Source: Prevotellaceae bacterium UBA4372
GTDB taxonomy: Bacteria; Bacteroidota; Bacteroidia; Bacteroidales; Bacteroidaceae
Length of the DNA: 14,215 nt
Direction of reading: 5' to 3'
Assembly: GCA_002391275.1 (NCBI GenBank)
Contig: DGSC01000011.1
Coordinates: forward strand, 1-14,215
In this document: one piece after another, positions 4,676 through 13,083 of the stretch
Position numbering within the stretch: the stretch's first letter is position 1
Layout of the letters: every line of letters starts with the position of its first letter
Made by a program: the position numbers and the translations under genes
Notes under the pieces: generated by a model
Seen by the model: the letters and a program-made list of their open reading frames with translations, nothing else
What the model was told of the DNA's origin: nothing
Database searches by the model: none

Positions 4676-7651
4676 ATGAATATCCGACAGACACTGATGG
4701 CGATGGCATTTACGCTCATCGCCATATTCGTTTTAACCCAATCCGTATCAGCACAATGGTACAATGTCCGTGGCACCGTCTACGAGAGTTCAACGCTCAA
4801 GGGCCTGCCTGGGGCGAGTGTAACTGTCAACGATTCAACAGGCAAAATGGTGGCAGGCCGACAGACGATGGCCAACGGTCAGTTCATGATTCCCGGCGTT
4901 CCTGTAGGTCGTTACACGCTGAAGGTGTCGTTCATGGGTTTTAAGCAGCAGTCTTTTGCGCTGACACTTGCCGGCAAGGGTGGCAACAAGAAGGTCAACG
5001 ATATTTTGATGAAAGAAGATGCCACGATGATGAAAGAAACCGTGGTGGAGGGTAAGTTGCCCGAGATGACTATTGTAGACGACACCGTGATGTACAATGC
5101 TTCGGCCTTTTCGTTGCCACCGGGGTCGATGGTTGAGGAGCTGATCAAGAAATTGCCGGGCATCGTTGTAGATGAGAGTGGTAAGATTACCCACAACGGC
5201 AAGGAGGTGCGCCAGATATTAGTCGATGGCAAGGAATTTTTCGGCAACAACCAGCAACTGGTGTTGAAAAATATCCCAGCCGAGATAGTGGATAAGGTGA
5301 AGGCTTACGACAAGCAGAGCGATCTGGCGCGCATTACGGGTATTGATGATGGCGAGGAACAGACGGTGCTCGACCTCGAAATCAAGAAGGACCGCCGCCG
5401 TGGCTGGTTTGGCCGTGTCACGGCAGGCTATGGCACCGAACAACGTTATACGGCACATGCCGATGTCTATCGTTTTCTCGACAAACAAAAAGCGGGTGTC
5501 GTAGGCAACGCCGACAACACCCGTGGCAATGGTATGCAAGAGAATCAGGATGCCGCAGCCAGTCTGAACCTCGAGTGGGACAAGTTGGAGCTCAATGGCG
5601 GCCTCTCGGGACGTTTCAATCAGGCTTCGGGCTCGTCGTGGAGCAACTCGCAGAACTTCGAGAACAAGAGTGCTGCCTACAGCAACCGCACAAATCGGAA
5701 TGGCAGCCACAGCAACTCGTTCGACACCAATTGGCGCATCGAATGGAAACCCGACACGATGACGAACATCCTCGTGCGGCCCCAGTTCAGCATCAATGGC
5801 AACCGCGGTCACAGCCGCAGCGAGAGCGCCACCTTCAGTTCCAACCCTTATGATTTAGTGTCCAATCCCTTGCAGCAGTTGAACCAACTGCGCTCGATAG
5901 GTGTGAACCATAATCTGGGGGCTAACCGCAATGCCTCGGACGCCATCAGCGGTTCGATGTCAGTGCAGCTCAATCGCCGTTTACGCAAACGAGGCCGCAA
6001 TGTGACCTTTAACCTCAGGGGTGGCTTGAACCAGAACGATGGCAACTCGAGCAACTACTCGCAGATCGACTACTACCAGATACTGGCGCTCACTGGCGGC
6101 GACTCGGTTTATCATAAAATCCAATATGACGACTCGCGTAACATTGGCCGCAACTTCTCGGCACGCTTCTCCTACACCGAGCCCATCGCTACTGGCCAGT
6201 TCCTGCAATTCTCCTACAACTATAGCTATCGCTTCAACGACCACGACCGCACCGTAGCCAGCATCTTCGATCCTTATGTCGACCGCTATTTCCTCGGCAT
6301 CGACGGCTACGACGGTCACATCGATCTGGCTGTCCCCGATATGGCACAATGCAATTATACCGTCAATCGTTACCAGAACCACGACCTGCGCCTGCAGTAT
6401 CGCTTCATCAATTCCAAAGTACGCTTCAATGTAGGCTTCAACTTACAGCCGCAGTCCAATGCCGTAGACTACACCAAGGGCTGGAAGCACTACGATGTGG
6501 CTCGCACCGTGGTCAATTGGTCGCCGACCTTGAACTTCCGCTATCGCTTTTCGCGTCAGCATCAGGTGGAAGCCCGCTATGGCGGACAAAGCGGCCAGCC
6601 CTCGCTCACCGACCTTATTCCCGACACGCTCTCCAATGCTAACCCGTTGGCCATACGTCTTGGCAACCCCAACCTTAAACCTTCGTTCAACCATAACGGG
6701 AGGGTAGAGTGGCGATTGTCGCAGCCCGATTTCCAACGTTCCTACAACTTCAATGCCAGCTTCAACACCACTCAGAACGCCACCGCCAGTCGCACCGAGT
6801 ACAACGAACATACCGGTGGACGCGTGACCATGCCTGTGAATATCAATGGCAACTGGAACGCATCGACCAACTTCAACTTCAATACAGCCATGCGCGACCA
6901 GCGTTTCCGCATAAACACCAATACGTCCTACCACCATACCACGGCCAACGGATATGTCTACCGCTCGGCCGAGCAAGCCACGGTCAAGAACGTAGTTAAC
7001 TCCAACAATGCAACTCAGGGCTTGCGCCTAACCTACCGACAAGAGTTTGATGCCTATGCAATCTATGACGACGTGGATAGCGACGAACCCTCGTCGTACC
7101 TCAAGAACTCTATAGAAGTGAATCTGCGAGGTAACTTTGGCTACCACGCTTCCAGAGCCACGGCAACCGCTGCTTCGAACCTCGACACCTATAATTTTTC
7201 ATACGGCCTCAGTGCAATATGGAACTTCTGGTTCGGGCTGAACCTCTCTACCGACATCAGCCAGAACAGCCGCCGGGGATATGCGGAATCCAACATGAAC
7301 ACCAATCAATGGATATGGAATGCACAGGCTTCATACTCGTTCCTCAAGCGCAGGCAGGCAATCATCACCCTGCGATGGAACGATATTCTCAAGCAACGCG
7401 ACATGGTGAGCCGCAACATCAGTGCCACGGCACGTACCGATTCCGACAGCGAGCGCATCGTCTCCTATGGCATGCTCACCTTTACCTACCGGTTTAATAT
7501 GTTCGGAGGTCGGGGCATGGGCGGCAATCGCAACCGCGAACGTCAGGATATGGACGATGATGGTCAGCGAGGCTCGCGCAGAGACAATGGCGGTGGTGGC
7601 TGGGGTAATGGTGGGCCTCGAGGTGGCGATGGCATTGGCGGCAGAAGATAG
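4676..7651 (+). CDS. Large outer-membrane beta-barrel protein (carboxypeptidase-regulatory-like + plug + TonB-receptor-type barrel)
   Basis: A protein of 991 residues starts at ATG 4676; the TTG at 4664 is in frame but would only add residues before the signal peptide. Residues 1-26 are a signal peptide ending VSA-Q. Residues about 30-115 form a carboxypeptidase regulatory-like (transthyretin-fold) domain (VRGTVYESSTLKGLPGASVTV, with GRYTLKVSFMGF). A plug-like domain follows, with LPGIVVDESGKI, ILVDGKEFFGN and LKNIPAEIVDKVKAYDKQSD; this combination is typical of the Bacteroidetes outer-membrane barrel family OMP_b-brl_3. The remainder to about residue 940 alternates Asn/Ser/Arg-rich loops with amphipathic strands and ends with the strand YGMLTFTYRFNMF. 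The last 50 or so residues are Gly/Arg/Asp/Asn-rich and probably disordered. No SusD partner lies next to it, so polysaccharide uptake is not indicated and the substrate is unknown. It appears to be a single-gene unit. Confidence 0.85.
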   Translation: MNIRQTLMAMAFTLIAIFVLTQSVSAQWYNVRGTVYESSTLKGLPGASVTVNDSTGKMVAGRQTMANGQFMIPGVPVGRYTLKVSFMGFKQQSFALTLAGKGGNKKVNDILMKEDATMMKETVVEGKLPEMTIVDDTVMYNASAFSLPPGSMVEELIKKLPGIVVDESGKITHNGKEVRQILVDGKEFFGNNQQLVLKNIPAEIVDKVKAYDKQSDLARITGIDDGEEQTVLDLEIKKDRRRGWFGRVTAGYGTEQRYTAHADVYRFLDKQKAGVVGNADNTRGNGMQENQDAAASLNLEWDKLELNGGLSGRFNQASGSSWSNSQNFENKSAAYSNRTNRNGSHSNSFDTNWRIEWKPDTMTNILVRPQFSINGNRGHSRSESATFSSNPYDLVSNPLQQLNQLRSIGVNHNLGANRNASDAISGSMSVQLNRRLRKRGRNVTFNLRGGLNQNDGNSSNYSQIDYYQILALTGGDSVYHKIQYDDSRNIGRNFSARFSYTEPIATGQFLQFSYNYSYRFNDHDRTVASIFDPYVDRYFLGIDGYDGHIDLAVPDMAQCNYTVNRYQNHDLRLQYRFINSKVRFNVGFNLQPQSNAVDYTKGWKHYDVARTVVNWSPTLNFRYRFSRQHQVEARYGGQSGQPSLTDLIPDTLSNANPLAIRLGNPNLKPSFNHNGRVEWRLSQPDFQRSYNFNASFNTTQNATASRTEYNEHTGGRVTMPVNINGNWNASTNFNFNTAMRDQRFRINTNTSYHHTTANGYVYRSAEQATVKNVVNSNNATQGLRLTYRQEFDAYAIYDDVDSDEPSSYLKNSIEVNLRGNFGYHASRATATAASNLDTYNFSYGLSAIWNFWFGLNLSTDISQNSRRGYAESNMNTNQWIWNAQASYSFLKRRQAIITLRWNDILKQRDMVSRNISATARTDSDSERIVSYGMLTFTYRFNMFGGRGMGGNRNRERQDMDDDGQRGSRRDNGGGGWGNGGPRGGDGIGGRR

Positions 7652-7687
7652 ATAAATAACGATTCTTTGTAAATACTGGCGGTTTTG

Positions 7688-7719
7688 TTTGTGTCAGTAA
7701 GCGAAAAGTAGTATTTTTG
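7688..7719 (+). promoter_or_regulatory. Promoter of the leuACD unit
   Basis: TTTG (7688-7691) and TATTTTTG (7712-7719) match the Bacteroidetes primary-sigma consensus TTTG / TAnnTTTG with exactly 20 nt between them. The -7 box ends 25 nt before the leuA ATG. The 5' leader is therefore only about 20 nt, leaving no room for a leader-peptide attenuator or riboswitch. Confidence 0.8.
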
Positions 7720-7744
7720 TGCGCATTTTTAATGAAACTGTTTT

Positions 7745-9247
7745 ATGAACGACAGACTTTATATCTTCGATACTACCCTTCGCGATGGTGAACAAGTGCC
7801 CGGCTGCCAACTGAATACCGTTGAGAAAATCCAAGTGGCAAAGCATTTGGAGGCCCTCGGTGTCGACGTCATCGAGGCGGGTTTCCCCGTGAGCTCACCT
7901 GGCGATTTCAATAGCGTGATAGAAATCTCTAAAGCCGTGACGTGGCCCACAATCTGCGCCCTCACACGTGCCGTTGAGAAAGATATTGATGTGGCCGTGG
8001 AGGCACTGAAGTATGCAAAGCGTAAACGCATCCACACAGGCATTGGCACCAGCGATGCACACATTCGTTATAAATTTAATAGTACGCGCGAGGAAATCAT
8101 CGAGCGGGCTGTGGCGGCAGTGAAGTATGCCAAACGCTTCTGCGACGATGTGGAGTTCTATGCCGAGGATGCAGGACGTACCGACAACGAATACCTGTCG
8201 CGCGTCATCGAAGCGGTGGTAAAAGCTGGCGCCACCGTGTGCAATATCCCCGACACTACCGGCTATTGTCTGCCCCATGAGTTTGGCCAGAAAATCAAAT
8301 ACCTCATGGAGCATGTTGATGGTCTCGCAGCCGGAAAGGCTATCCTTTCAACCCATTGCCACAACGATCTCGGCATGGCTACAGCCAACACCATGGCGGG
8401 CGTGCTCAACGGAGCACGACAGGTGGAGGTGACCATCAACGGCATTGGCGAACGTGCCGGAAACACATCGCTTGAGGAGATAGCCATGATTCTCAAGTGC
8501 CACCGTTCCATCGGCATCGATACCAACATTAATACACAAAAGATATACCCAACATCGCGCCTTGTATCGTCGCTCATGAACATGCCTGTTCAGCCCAACA
8601 AAGCTATTGTCGGGCGAAATGCTTTTGCCCACAGCAGCGGCATCCATCAGGACGGCGTGCTCAAGAATGTGCAGACCTACGAGATCATTGATCCCAAGGA
8701 CGTAGGCATCGATGACAACAGCATCGTGCTCACCGCTCGCAGCGGACATGCGGCGCTCCGACACCGCCTGCAGGCATTGGGCATCGAGCTTACCGGCGAA
8801 GCCTTAGACAAGATATACGAGGCTTTCCTTCGCCTGGCCGATCAGAAGAAGGAGATTACCGACGACGACATCCTCATGTTGGCAGGAGCTGACCGCACGG
8901 CTTCTCATTCCATCAAACTCGATTACCTGCAGGTGACTACGGGAAAGGGCGTTCGCAGTGTGGCAGCCATAGCCTTGAGCATCAGCGGCGAGAAATTTGA
9001 GGCCTCAGCCTCAGGCAACGGACCTGTCGATGCGGCTATTAAAGCGCTGAAGACCATCATCCGCCGCCAGATGACCCTCAAGGAATTTACTATTCAGGCT
9101 ATATCGAAAGGCTCCGATGACGTAGGAAAGGTGCACATGCAGGTGGAGTACGACGGCCACCTCTACTATGGCTTCGGCGCTAACACCGACATCGTCACCG
9201 CTTCGGTGGAAGCCTACATCGATTGTATCAACAAATTCAAGAAATAG
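7745..9247 (+). CDS. leuA: 2-isopropylmalate synthase
   Basis: LeuA condenses acetyl-CoA with 2-oxoisovalerate to 2-isopropylmalate, the committed step of leucine synthesis, in the cytoplasm. The 500-residue length is normal for the long bacterial form. The TIM-barrel catalytic domain opens with DTTLRDGEQVPGCQ. Metal and catalytic residues are visible: D14, the HxH pair at 204/206 in STHCHNDLG, and N240 in GERAGNTSLEE. HSSGIHQDGVLKN marks the linker region. Residues about 390-500 form the regulatory domain that binds leucine in this family (VTTGKGVRSVAAIALSISGE onward), so feedback inhibition is expected. It is the first gene of leuA-leuC-leuD. Only one nucleotide separates its stop from the leuC start, which suggests translational coupling. 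The start is fixed by the conserved N-terminal strand and the promoter 25 nt upstream. The GQC-type motif here is VPGCQ rather than the SSGVS-type seen in the paralogue at 11481, which supports 2-oxoisovalerate use. Confidence 0.95.
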   Translation: MNDRLYIFDTTLRDGEQVPGCQLNTVEKIQVAKHLEALGVDVIEAGFPVSSPGDFNSVIEISKAVTWPTICALTRAVEKDIDVAVEALKYAKRKRIHTGIGTSDAHIRYKFNSTREEIIERAVAAVKYAKRFCDDVEFYAEDAGRTDNEYLSRVIEAVVKAGATVCNIPDTTGYCLPHEFGQKIKYLMEHVDGLAAGKAILSTHCHNDLGMATANTMAGVLNGARQVEVTINGIGERAGNTSLEEIAMILKCHRSIGIDTNINTQKIYPTSRLVSSLMNMPVQPNKAIVGRNAFAHSSGIHQDGVLKNVQTYEIIDPKDVGIDDNSIVLTARSGHAALRHRLQALGIELTGEALDKIYEAFLRLADQKKEITDDDILMLAGADRTASHSIKLDYLQVTTGKGVRSVAAIALSISGEKFEASASGNGPVDAAIKALKTIIRRQMTLKEFTIQAISKGSDDVGKVHMQVEYDGHLYYGFGANTDIVTASVEAYIDCINKFKK

Positions 9248-9248
9248 T

Positions 9249-10628
9249 ATGGGAAAGACACTTTTCGACAAGATATGGGATGCCCATGTGGTGCAGAACG
9301 TGCCCGATGGCCCTACGCAATTGTACATCGATCGGCTCTACTGCCACGAAGTGACATCACCGCAAGCCTTCGATGGACTGCGGCAGCGGGGACTACGTTG
9401 TCTGCGCCCGAAGCAGATATTCTGTATGCCCGACCATAATACGCCTACCCACGACCAGGATCAGCCTATTGCCGACCCAGTGTCGAAAAGGCAGGTGGAC
9501 ACGCTTGCGAGCAATGCCGCTGAGTTCGGACTGACTCACTTTCCCATGGGCTCGAAGGACAACGGCATCATTCACGTCGTAGGTCCAGAGAAAGGCCTCT
9601 CTTTACCTGGGATGACCATCGTCTGTGGCGACTCGCACACCTCTACGCACGGTGCCGTGGGCGCTGTGGCTTTCGGCATTGGCACAAGCGAGGTGGAGAT
9701 GGTGCTTGCTTCGCAATGTATTCTTCAGCAAAAGCCCAAGGCCATGCGCATAACCGTTAATGGGACATTAGGAGAAGGTGTTACGGCTAAGGATCTGGCA
9801 CTTTATCTGATGGCCCAAATCACCACCAGCGGAGCAACGGGCTATTTTGTCGAATATGCCGGCGAAGCCGTGCGTGCATTGAGCATGGAGGGTCGACTCA
9901 CTCTCTGCAACCTGTCTATCGAGATGGGGGCACGTGGCGGTTTTATCGCACCCGACGAAACCACTTTCGCGTATCTCTGTGGACGTGAATATGCCCCAAA
10001 AGTCGAGGCTTGGGAGAAAGCCGTGAGCTATTGGCAGACATTGCAGAGTGATGCCGATGCAGTGTTCGACAAAGAACTGGCGTTTGACGCCGCCGACATA
10101 GAGCCGCGCATCACCTACGGAACAAATCCAGGCATGGGCATCGGCATCACTGAAGAGATACCCCTCAAGGGTGGGGTAGGGTTTGATAAAGCGCTCGCAT
10201 ATATGGGCTTCAAACCCGGACAGAAACTCTTGGGGACGAAGGTCGATTACGTCTTCCTCGGAGCCTGTACGAATGGTCGCATCGAGGATTTCCGTGCTTT
10301 CGCGTCCGTGGTAAGAGGCAGAACCAAAGCCCCAGATGTGGTGGCTTGGCTCGTCCCGGGCTCTTGGGCCGTGCATAAGCAGATAATTGAAGAAGGACTC
10401 GACAAAGTGTTGCAAGCAGCAGGTTTCGAAATCCGTCAGCCTGGATGCTCGGCCTGTCTGGCCATGAACGACGACAAGGTGCCTGCAGGCAAATTAGCCG
10501 TGTCGACATCTAATCGCAATTTTGAAGGTCGGCAGGGACCTGGGGCACGCACAATCCTGGCATCGCCTTTAGTTGCTGCCGCAGCAGCGGTGACGGGAGT
10601 AATAACCGATCCGCGGCAATTTCTCTAA
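9249..10628 (+). CDS. leuC: 3-isopropylmalate dehydratase, large subunit
   Basis: The large subunit of isopropylmalate isomerase (aconitase superfamily) carries the [4Fe-4S] cluster and, with LeuD, interconverts 2- and 3-isopropylmalate. In organisms with citramalate synthase the same enzyme also isomerises citramalate to erythro-3-methylmalate. The product has 459 residues from ATG 9249, close to the usual 460-470. Cluster ligands are C340 (GACTNG) and C400 and C403 (GCSACL). Other family motifs are CMPDHNTPT, CGDSHTSTHGAVGAVAFGIGTSEV and PGSWAV. The frame extends upstream of 9249 only as an overlap with leuA and has no homology there. Stop-to-start spacing after leuA is one nucleotide. leuD follows after 71 nt. 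Confidence 0.95.
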   Translation: MGKTLFDKIWDAHVVQNVPDGPTQLYIDRLYCHEVTSPQAFDGLRQRGLRCLRPKQIFCMPDHNTPTHDQDQPIADPVSKRQVDTLASNAAEFGLTHFPMGSKDNGIIHVVGPEKGLSLPGMTIVCGDSHTSTHGAVGAVAFGIGTSEVEMVLASQCILQQKPKAMRITVNGTLGEGVTAKDLALYLMAQITTSGATGYFVEYAGEAVRALSMEGRLTLCNLSIEMGARGGFIAPDETTFAYLCGREYAPKVEAWEKAVSYWQTLQSDADAVFDKELAFDAADIEPRITYGTNPGMGIGITEEIPLKGGVGFDKALAYMGFKPGQKLLGTKVDYVFLGACTNGRIEDFRAFASVVRGRTKAPDVVAWLVPGSWAVHKQIIEEGLDKVLQAAGFEIRQPGCSACLAMNDDKVPAGKLAVSTSNRNFEGRQGPGARTILASPLVAAAAAVTGVITDPRQFL

Positions 10629-10658
10629 TAGCACCTTGGCTTCCCTTTCCCGATAGCG

Positions 10659-10679
10659 TTCTGTGATTTAGTCACAGAA
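10659..10679 (+). other. Hairpin in the leuC-leuD spacer
   Basis: A perfect 8-bp stem (10659-10666 with 10672-10679) with a TTTAG loop sits in the 71-nt spacer between leuC and leuD. No T-run follows, so it is not an intrinsic terminator. It may protect or define an mRNA end between the two subunit genes; this is a guess from position alone. Confidence 0.55.
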
Positions 10680-10699
10680 TCACCCATAACCCGCAGCTC

Positions 10700-11284
10700 A
10701 TGAAACAGAAATTCAATATTATCACCTCCACCTGCGTACCTTTACCTCTGGAGAACATTGATACCGACCAGATCATACCAGCCCGTTTCCTGAAGGCAAC
10801 CACACGAGAAGAAGCGTTCTTCGGCGAGAACCTCTTCCGCGATTGGCGTTACAACCCTGACGGATCCCTCAACCACAACTTCGTGTTGAACAATCCCGCC
10901 TATTCCGGCTGCATTCTGGTAGCAGGGAAAAACTTTGGCTCGGGCAGCTCACGCGAACATGCAGCATGGGCCATTGCCGGCTACGGCTTCCGTGTCGTCA
11001 TCAGTTCTTTCTTCGCCGACATCCACAAGAACAACGAGCTCAACAACTTCGTACTGCCTGTTGTGGTTAGCGAGACGTTCCTTGCAGAACTCTTCGACAG
11101 TATAACATCGGACCCGCAAACCCAGGTGCGTGTGGATCTTCCTGCTCAAACCGTCACCAACATGGCCACAGGACACACCGAGCATTTCGAAATCAACGGC
11201 TACAAGAAATATTGCCTGATGAATGGGCTCGATGATATCGACTTCCTCATGGAGAGCCTCAAGACGCATCCCTTGCCTGAGTAA
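10700..11284 (+). CDS. leuD: 3-isopropylmalate dehydratase, small subunit
   Basis: The small (swivel-domain) subunit pairs with LeuC to form isopropylmalate isomerase. Its 194 residues match the normal bacterial length. Diagnostic features are the N-terminal PLPLENIDTDQIIPARFLK, the GKNFGSGSSREHA loop (G80-S84, R85, E86, H87) that contributes to the active site, and GFRVVISSFFADIHKNNELNN. A C-terminal NGYKKYCLMNGLDDIDFLM segment is typical of the family. It is the third gene of the leu unit, and the same heterodimer probably also serves the citramalate route fed by the downstream cimA. The ATG at 10700 places the conserved IDTDQIIPARF motif at its usual distance from the N-terminus. Confidence 0.95.
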   Translation: MKQKFNIITSTCVPLPLENIDTDQIIPARFLKATTREEAFFGENLFRDWRYNPDGSLNHNFVLNNPAYSGCILVAGKNFGSGSSREHAAWAIAGYGFRVVISSFFADIHKNNELNNFVLPVVVSETFLAELFDSITSDPQTQVRVDLPAQTVTNMATGHTEHFEINGYKKYCLMNGLDDIDFLMESLKTHPLPE

Positions 11285-11288
11285 GACG

Positions 11289-11391
11289 TGCTTCAGCCTA
11301 CCGATCCTCGTTTACCGTTGGTCTGAAGCATCCCCGTCCTGTTGTTCCCTTCCCGGTGATGTGCCGCAAACGAAAGGACGGATTTTTCTTT
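11289..11391 (+). terminator. Probable terminator after leuD (two nested hairpins and a T-rich tail)
   Basis: The spacer after leuD holds an 8-bp stem, TGCTTCAG (11289-11296) with CTGAAGCA (11323-11330). It is followed by a 7-bp stem, CCGTCCT (11334-11340) with AGGACGG (11375-11381), which leads into ATTTTTCTTT (11382-11391). The second stem has a long 34-nt loop, so it is weaker than the terminator at 2928, but the G-C-rich closing stem with a T-rich tail fits partial or full termination between leuD and cimA. Confidence 0.6.
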
Positions 11392-11446
11392 AGGATTGAA
11401 AGGCAAGTAATTGTCAGCTTCCCTTACCGTTTAAATCATTAAGACT

Positions 11447-11454
11447 TAATTTTG
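11447..11454 (+). promoter_or_regulatory. Candidate promoter (-7 box) of cimA
   Basis: TAATTTTG matches the TAnnTTTG -7 consensus exactly and ends 26 nt before the cimA ATG, nearly the same geometry as the leuA promoter (25 nt). No good TTTG is found 20 nt upstream, so the -33 element is weak or missing. It lies downstream of the probable leuD terminator, consistent with separate expression of cimA. Confidence 0.55.
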
Positions 11455-11480
11455 TCTGTTTCAAGTAATCAACATCATCA

Positions 11481-13049
11481 ATGCAAGAGACAACGTCATA
11501 CATCGAGATAATGGACACCACGCTGCGCGATGGCGAGCAGACAAGTGGCGTGAGTTTCATGCCGCATGAGAAACTCGTGATAGCGCGTGCATTGTTGCAG
11601 CATCTCAATGTCGACCGAATAGAAGTGGCTTCAGCCCGCGTAAGCGAGGGTGAGAAGGAAGCGGTGAAAAGTATCTGTCGGTGGGCACGCCAGGCAGGAA
11701 TGCTGGATAGGGTAGAAGTGCTTGGTTTCGTCGATGGCCATTTGTCGGTCGACTGGATTCTTGATGCTGGATGCCGGCGTATGAACCTGCTTTGCAAGGG
11801 CTCCCGACGCCATTGCGAGGGTCAGCTCCATAAAACGGTGGAGCAACATGTTGCCGACATTCGCGATGTCGTGGCGTATGCAACATCAAAAGGCATCGTG
11901 GTTAACCTGTATCTTGAGGACTGGAGCGGAGGCATGCGTTCCGATGAAAGCTATGTCTTCCAGCTCATGGATGCTTTGGCCGACCTTTTCGGGACGGAGG
12001 GGGCTCCTGTAGCCAGGATTATGCTACCCGATACCTTGGGCGTGCTGAATCCTCTCGACCTTATCACCTATATGCGGCGTATGGTCAAGCGCTATCCCGG
12101 TGTGCATTTCGATTTCCATGCACACAACGACTACGACTTGGCCATTTCTAATGTCCTTGCAGCAGTCCTTGCAGGCTGTCGGGGCATACATGCCAGCGTA
12201 AACGGCCTTGGCGAGCGAGCGGGTAATGCTCCCTTGGCATCCGTACAGGCAATACTCAAGGACCAGTTTAATGCGCGGACGGGTATCAACGAGAGCCGAC
12301 TGAATGAGGTAAGCCGTCTCGTGGAAGGCTATTCTGGAGTGGCCATACCTCCTAACCGTCCTATCACGGGGTCTGCGGTATTCACACAAGTAGCCGGAGT
12401 GCATGCCGATGGCGATACCAAGGGAGGACTCTATCAGAACAATCTCATCCCCGAGCGATTCGGACGCAAAAGGGAATATGCTCTCGGCAAGAATTCTGGG
12501 AAGGCCAATATCCTGCGAAACCTGGAGGAATTAGGACTTGACCTCAGCGACGAGGATATGAAAAAGGTGACAGACAGGATCATTGAGCTGGGCGATAAGA
12601 AGGAATTGGTCACTCAGGACGATCTGCCTTACATCATACGCGACGTTCTCAAGCATGCCGAAGCGGGTGAACGTGTCCAGTTGTTGTCGTATATGGTCTC
12701 TACAGCTTATGGGTTGAGGCCTATGGCACAGGTGCGCTTGCAGATCGACGAGAGCATCTATGAAGAAAGTGCACAAGGCGATGGACAATACGATGCTTTC
12801 GTACGCGCCGTACGTCACATCTATAGAGACAGGCTCGGACGTAAGTTTCCATGGCTCTCAAACTATTCTGTGACGATACCTCCAGGAGGACGAACCGATG
12901 CCTTGGTGCAAACATCTATAGAATGGACGTTCGAAGAGAAAAGCTATCGCACCCACGCGCTTGATGCTGACCAGACAGAAGCTGCGATAAAAGCGACCAT
13001 CAAATTGCTCAACATAATCGAACCTATATACGAAAAAAGCGGGAAGTGA
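11481..13049 (+). CDS. cimA: (R)-citramalate synthase, Leptospira type
   Basis: This 522-residue paralogue of LeuA condenses acetyl-CoA with pyruvate to citramalate, the entry to threonine-independent isoleucine synthesis. It opens with MDTTLRDGEQTSGVSF. The metal and catalytic set is visible: R16, D17, the HxH pair H213/H215 in FHAHNDYD, N249 in GERAGN, and H308 in AGVHADGD. Residue numbering up to about 146 runs in step with the Leptospira interrogans enzyme as I recall it. The three residues reported there to select pyruvate (L81 in LGFVDG, L104 in MNLLCKGS, Y144 in NLYLED) are all conserved. That makes citramalate synthase much more likely than homocitrate or isopropylmalate synthase, although database names often say the latter. 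The C-terminal domain (about 400-522) has the QGDGQYDAF and PPGGRTDALV motifs of the isoleucine-sensing regulatory region, so feedback by isoleucine is expected. It lies 196 nt after leuD; leuB does not follow. Confidence 0.88.
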   Translation: MQETTSYIEIMDTTLRDGEQTSGVSFMPHEKLVIARALLQHLNVDRIEVASARVSEGEKEAVKSICRWARQAGMLDRVEVLGFVDGHLSVDWILDAGCRRMNLLCKGSRRHCEGQLHKTVEQHVADIRDVVAYATSKGIVVNLYLEDWSGGMRSDESYVFQLMDALADLFGTEGAPVARIMLPDTLGVLNPLDLITYMRRMVKRYPGVHFDFHAHNDYDLAISNVLAAVLAGCRGIHASVNGLGERAGNAPLASVQAILKDQFNARTGINESRLNEVSRLVEGYSGVAIPPNRPITGSAVFTQVAGVHADGDTKGGLYQNNLIPERFGRKREYALGKNSGKANILRNLEELGLDLSDEDMKKVTDRIIELGDKKELVTQDDLPYIIRDVLKHAEAGERVQLLSYMVSTAYGLRPMAQVRLQIDESIYEESAQGDGQYDAFVRAVRHIYRDRLGRKFPWLSNYSVTIPPGGRTDALVQTSIEWTFEEKSYRTHALDADQTEAAIKATIKLLNIIEPIYEKSGK

Positions 13050-13064
13050 CGTCACTTCCCGCTT
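13033..13064 (-). terminator. 28-bp perfect palindrome; terminator for the leftward DUF5020 transcript, overlapping the cimA stop
   Basis: Positions 13037-13064 are a perfect palindrome (14-nt half-site, AAGCGGGAAGTGAC), able to form a 12-bp stem with a 4-nt loop. The cimA stop TGA (13047-13049) is inside it. Six A (13033-13038) lie on its left side, giving a T-run on the minus strand, while no T-run follows on the plus strand. It is thus a good intrinsic terminator for the minus-strand gene at 13261-13989 and at most a processing or protective hairpin for cimA mRNA. Confidence 0.75.
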
Positions 13065-13083
13065 CACATATAATAATATGCTC

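Noticed and set aside
7652..7687. Terminator between the outer-membrane gene and leuA
   Set aside because: No stable hairpin followed by a T-run was found; T-rich stretches here belong to the leuA promoter.
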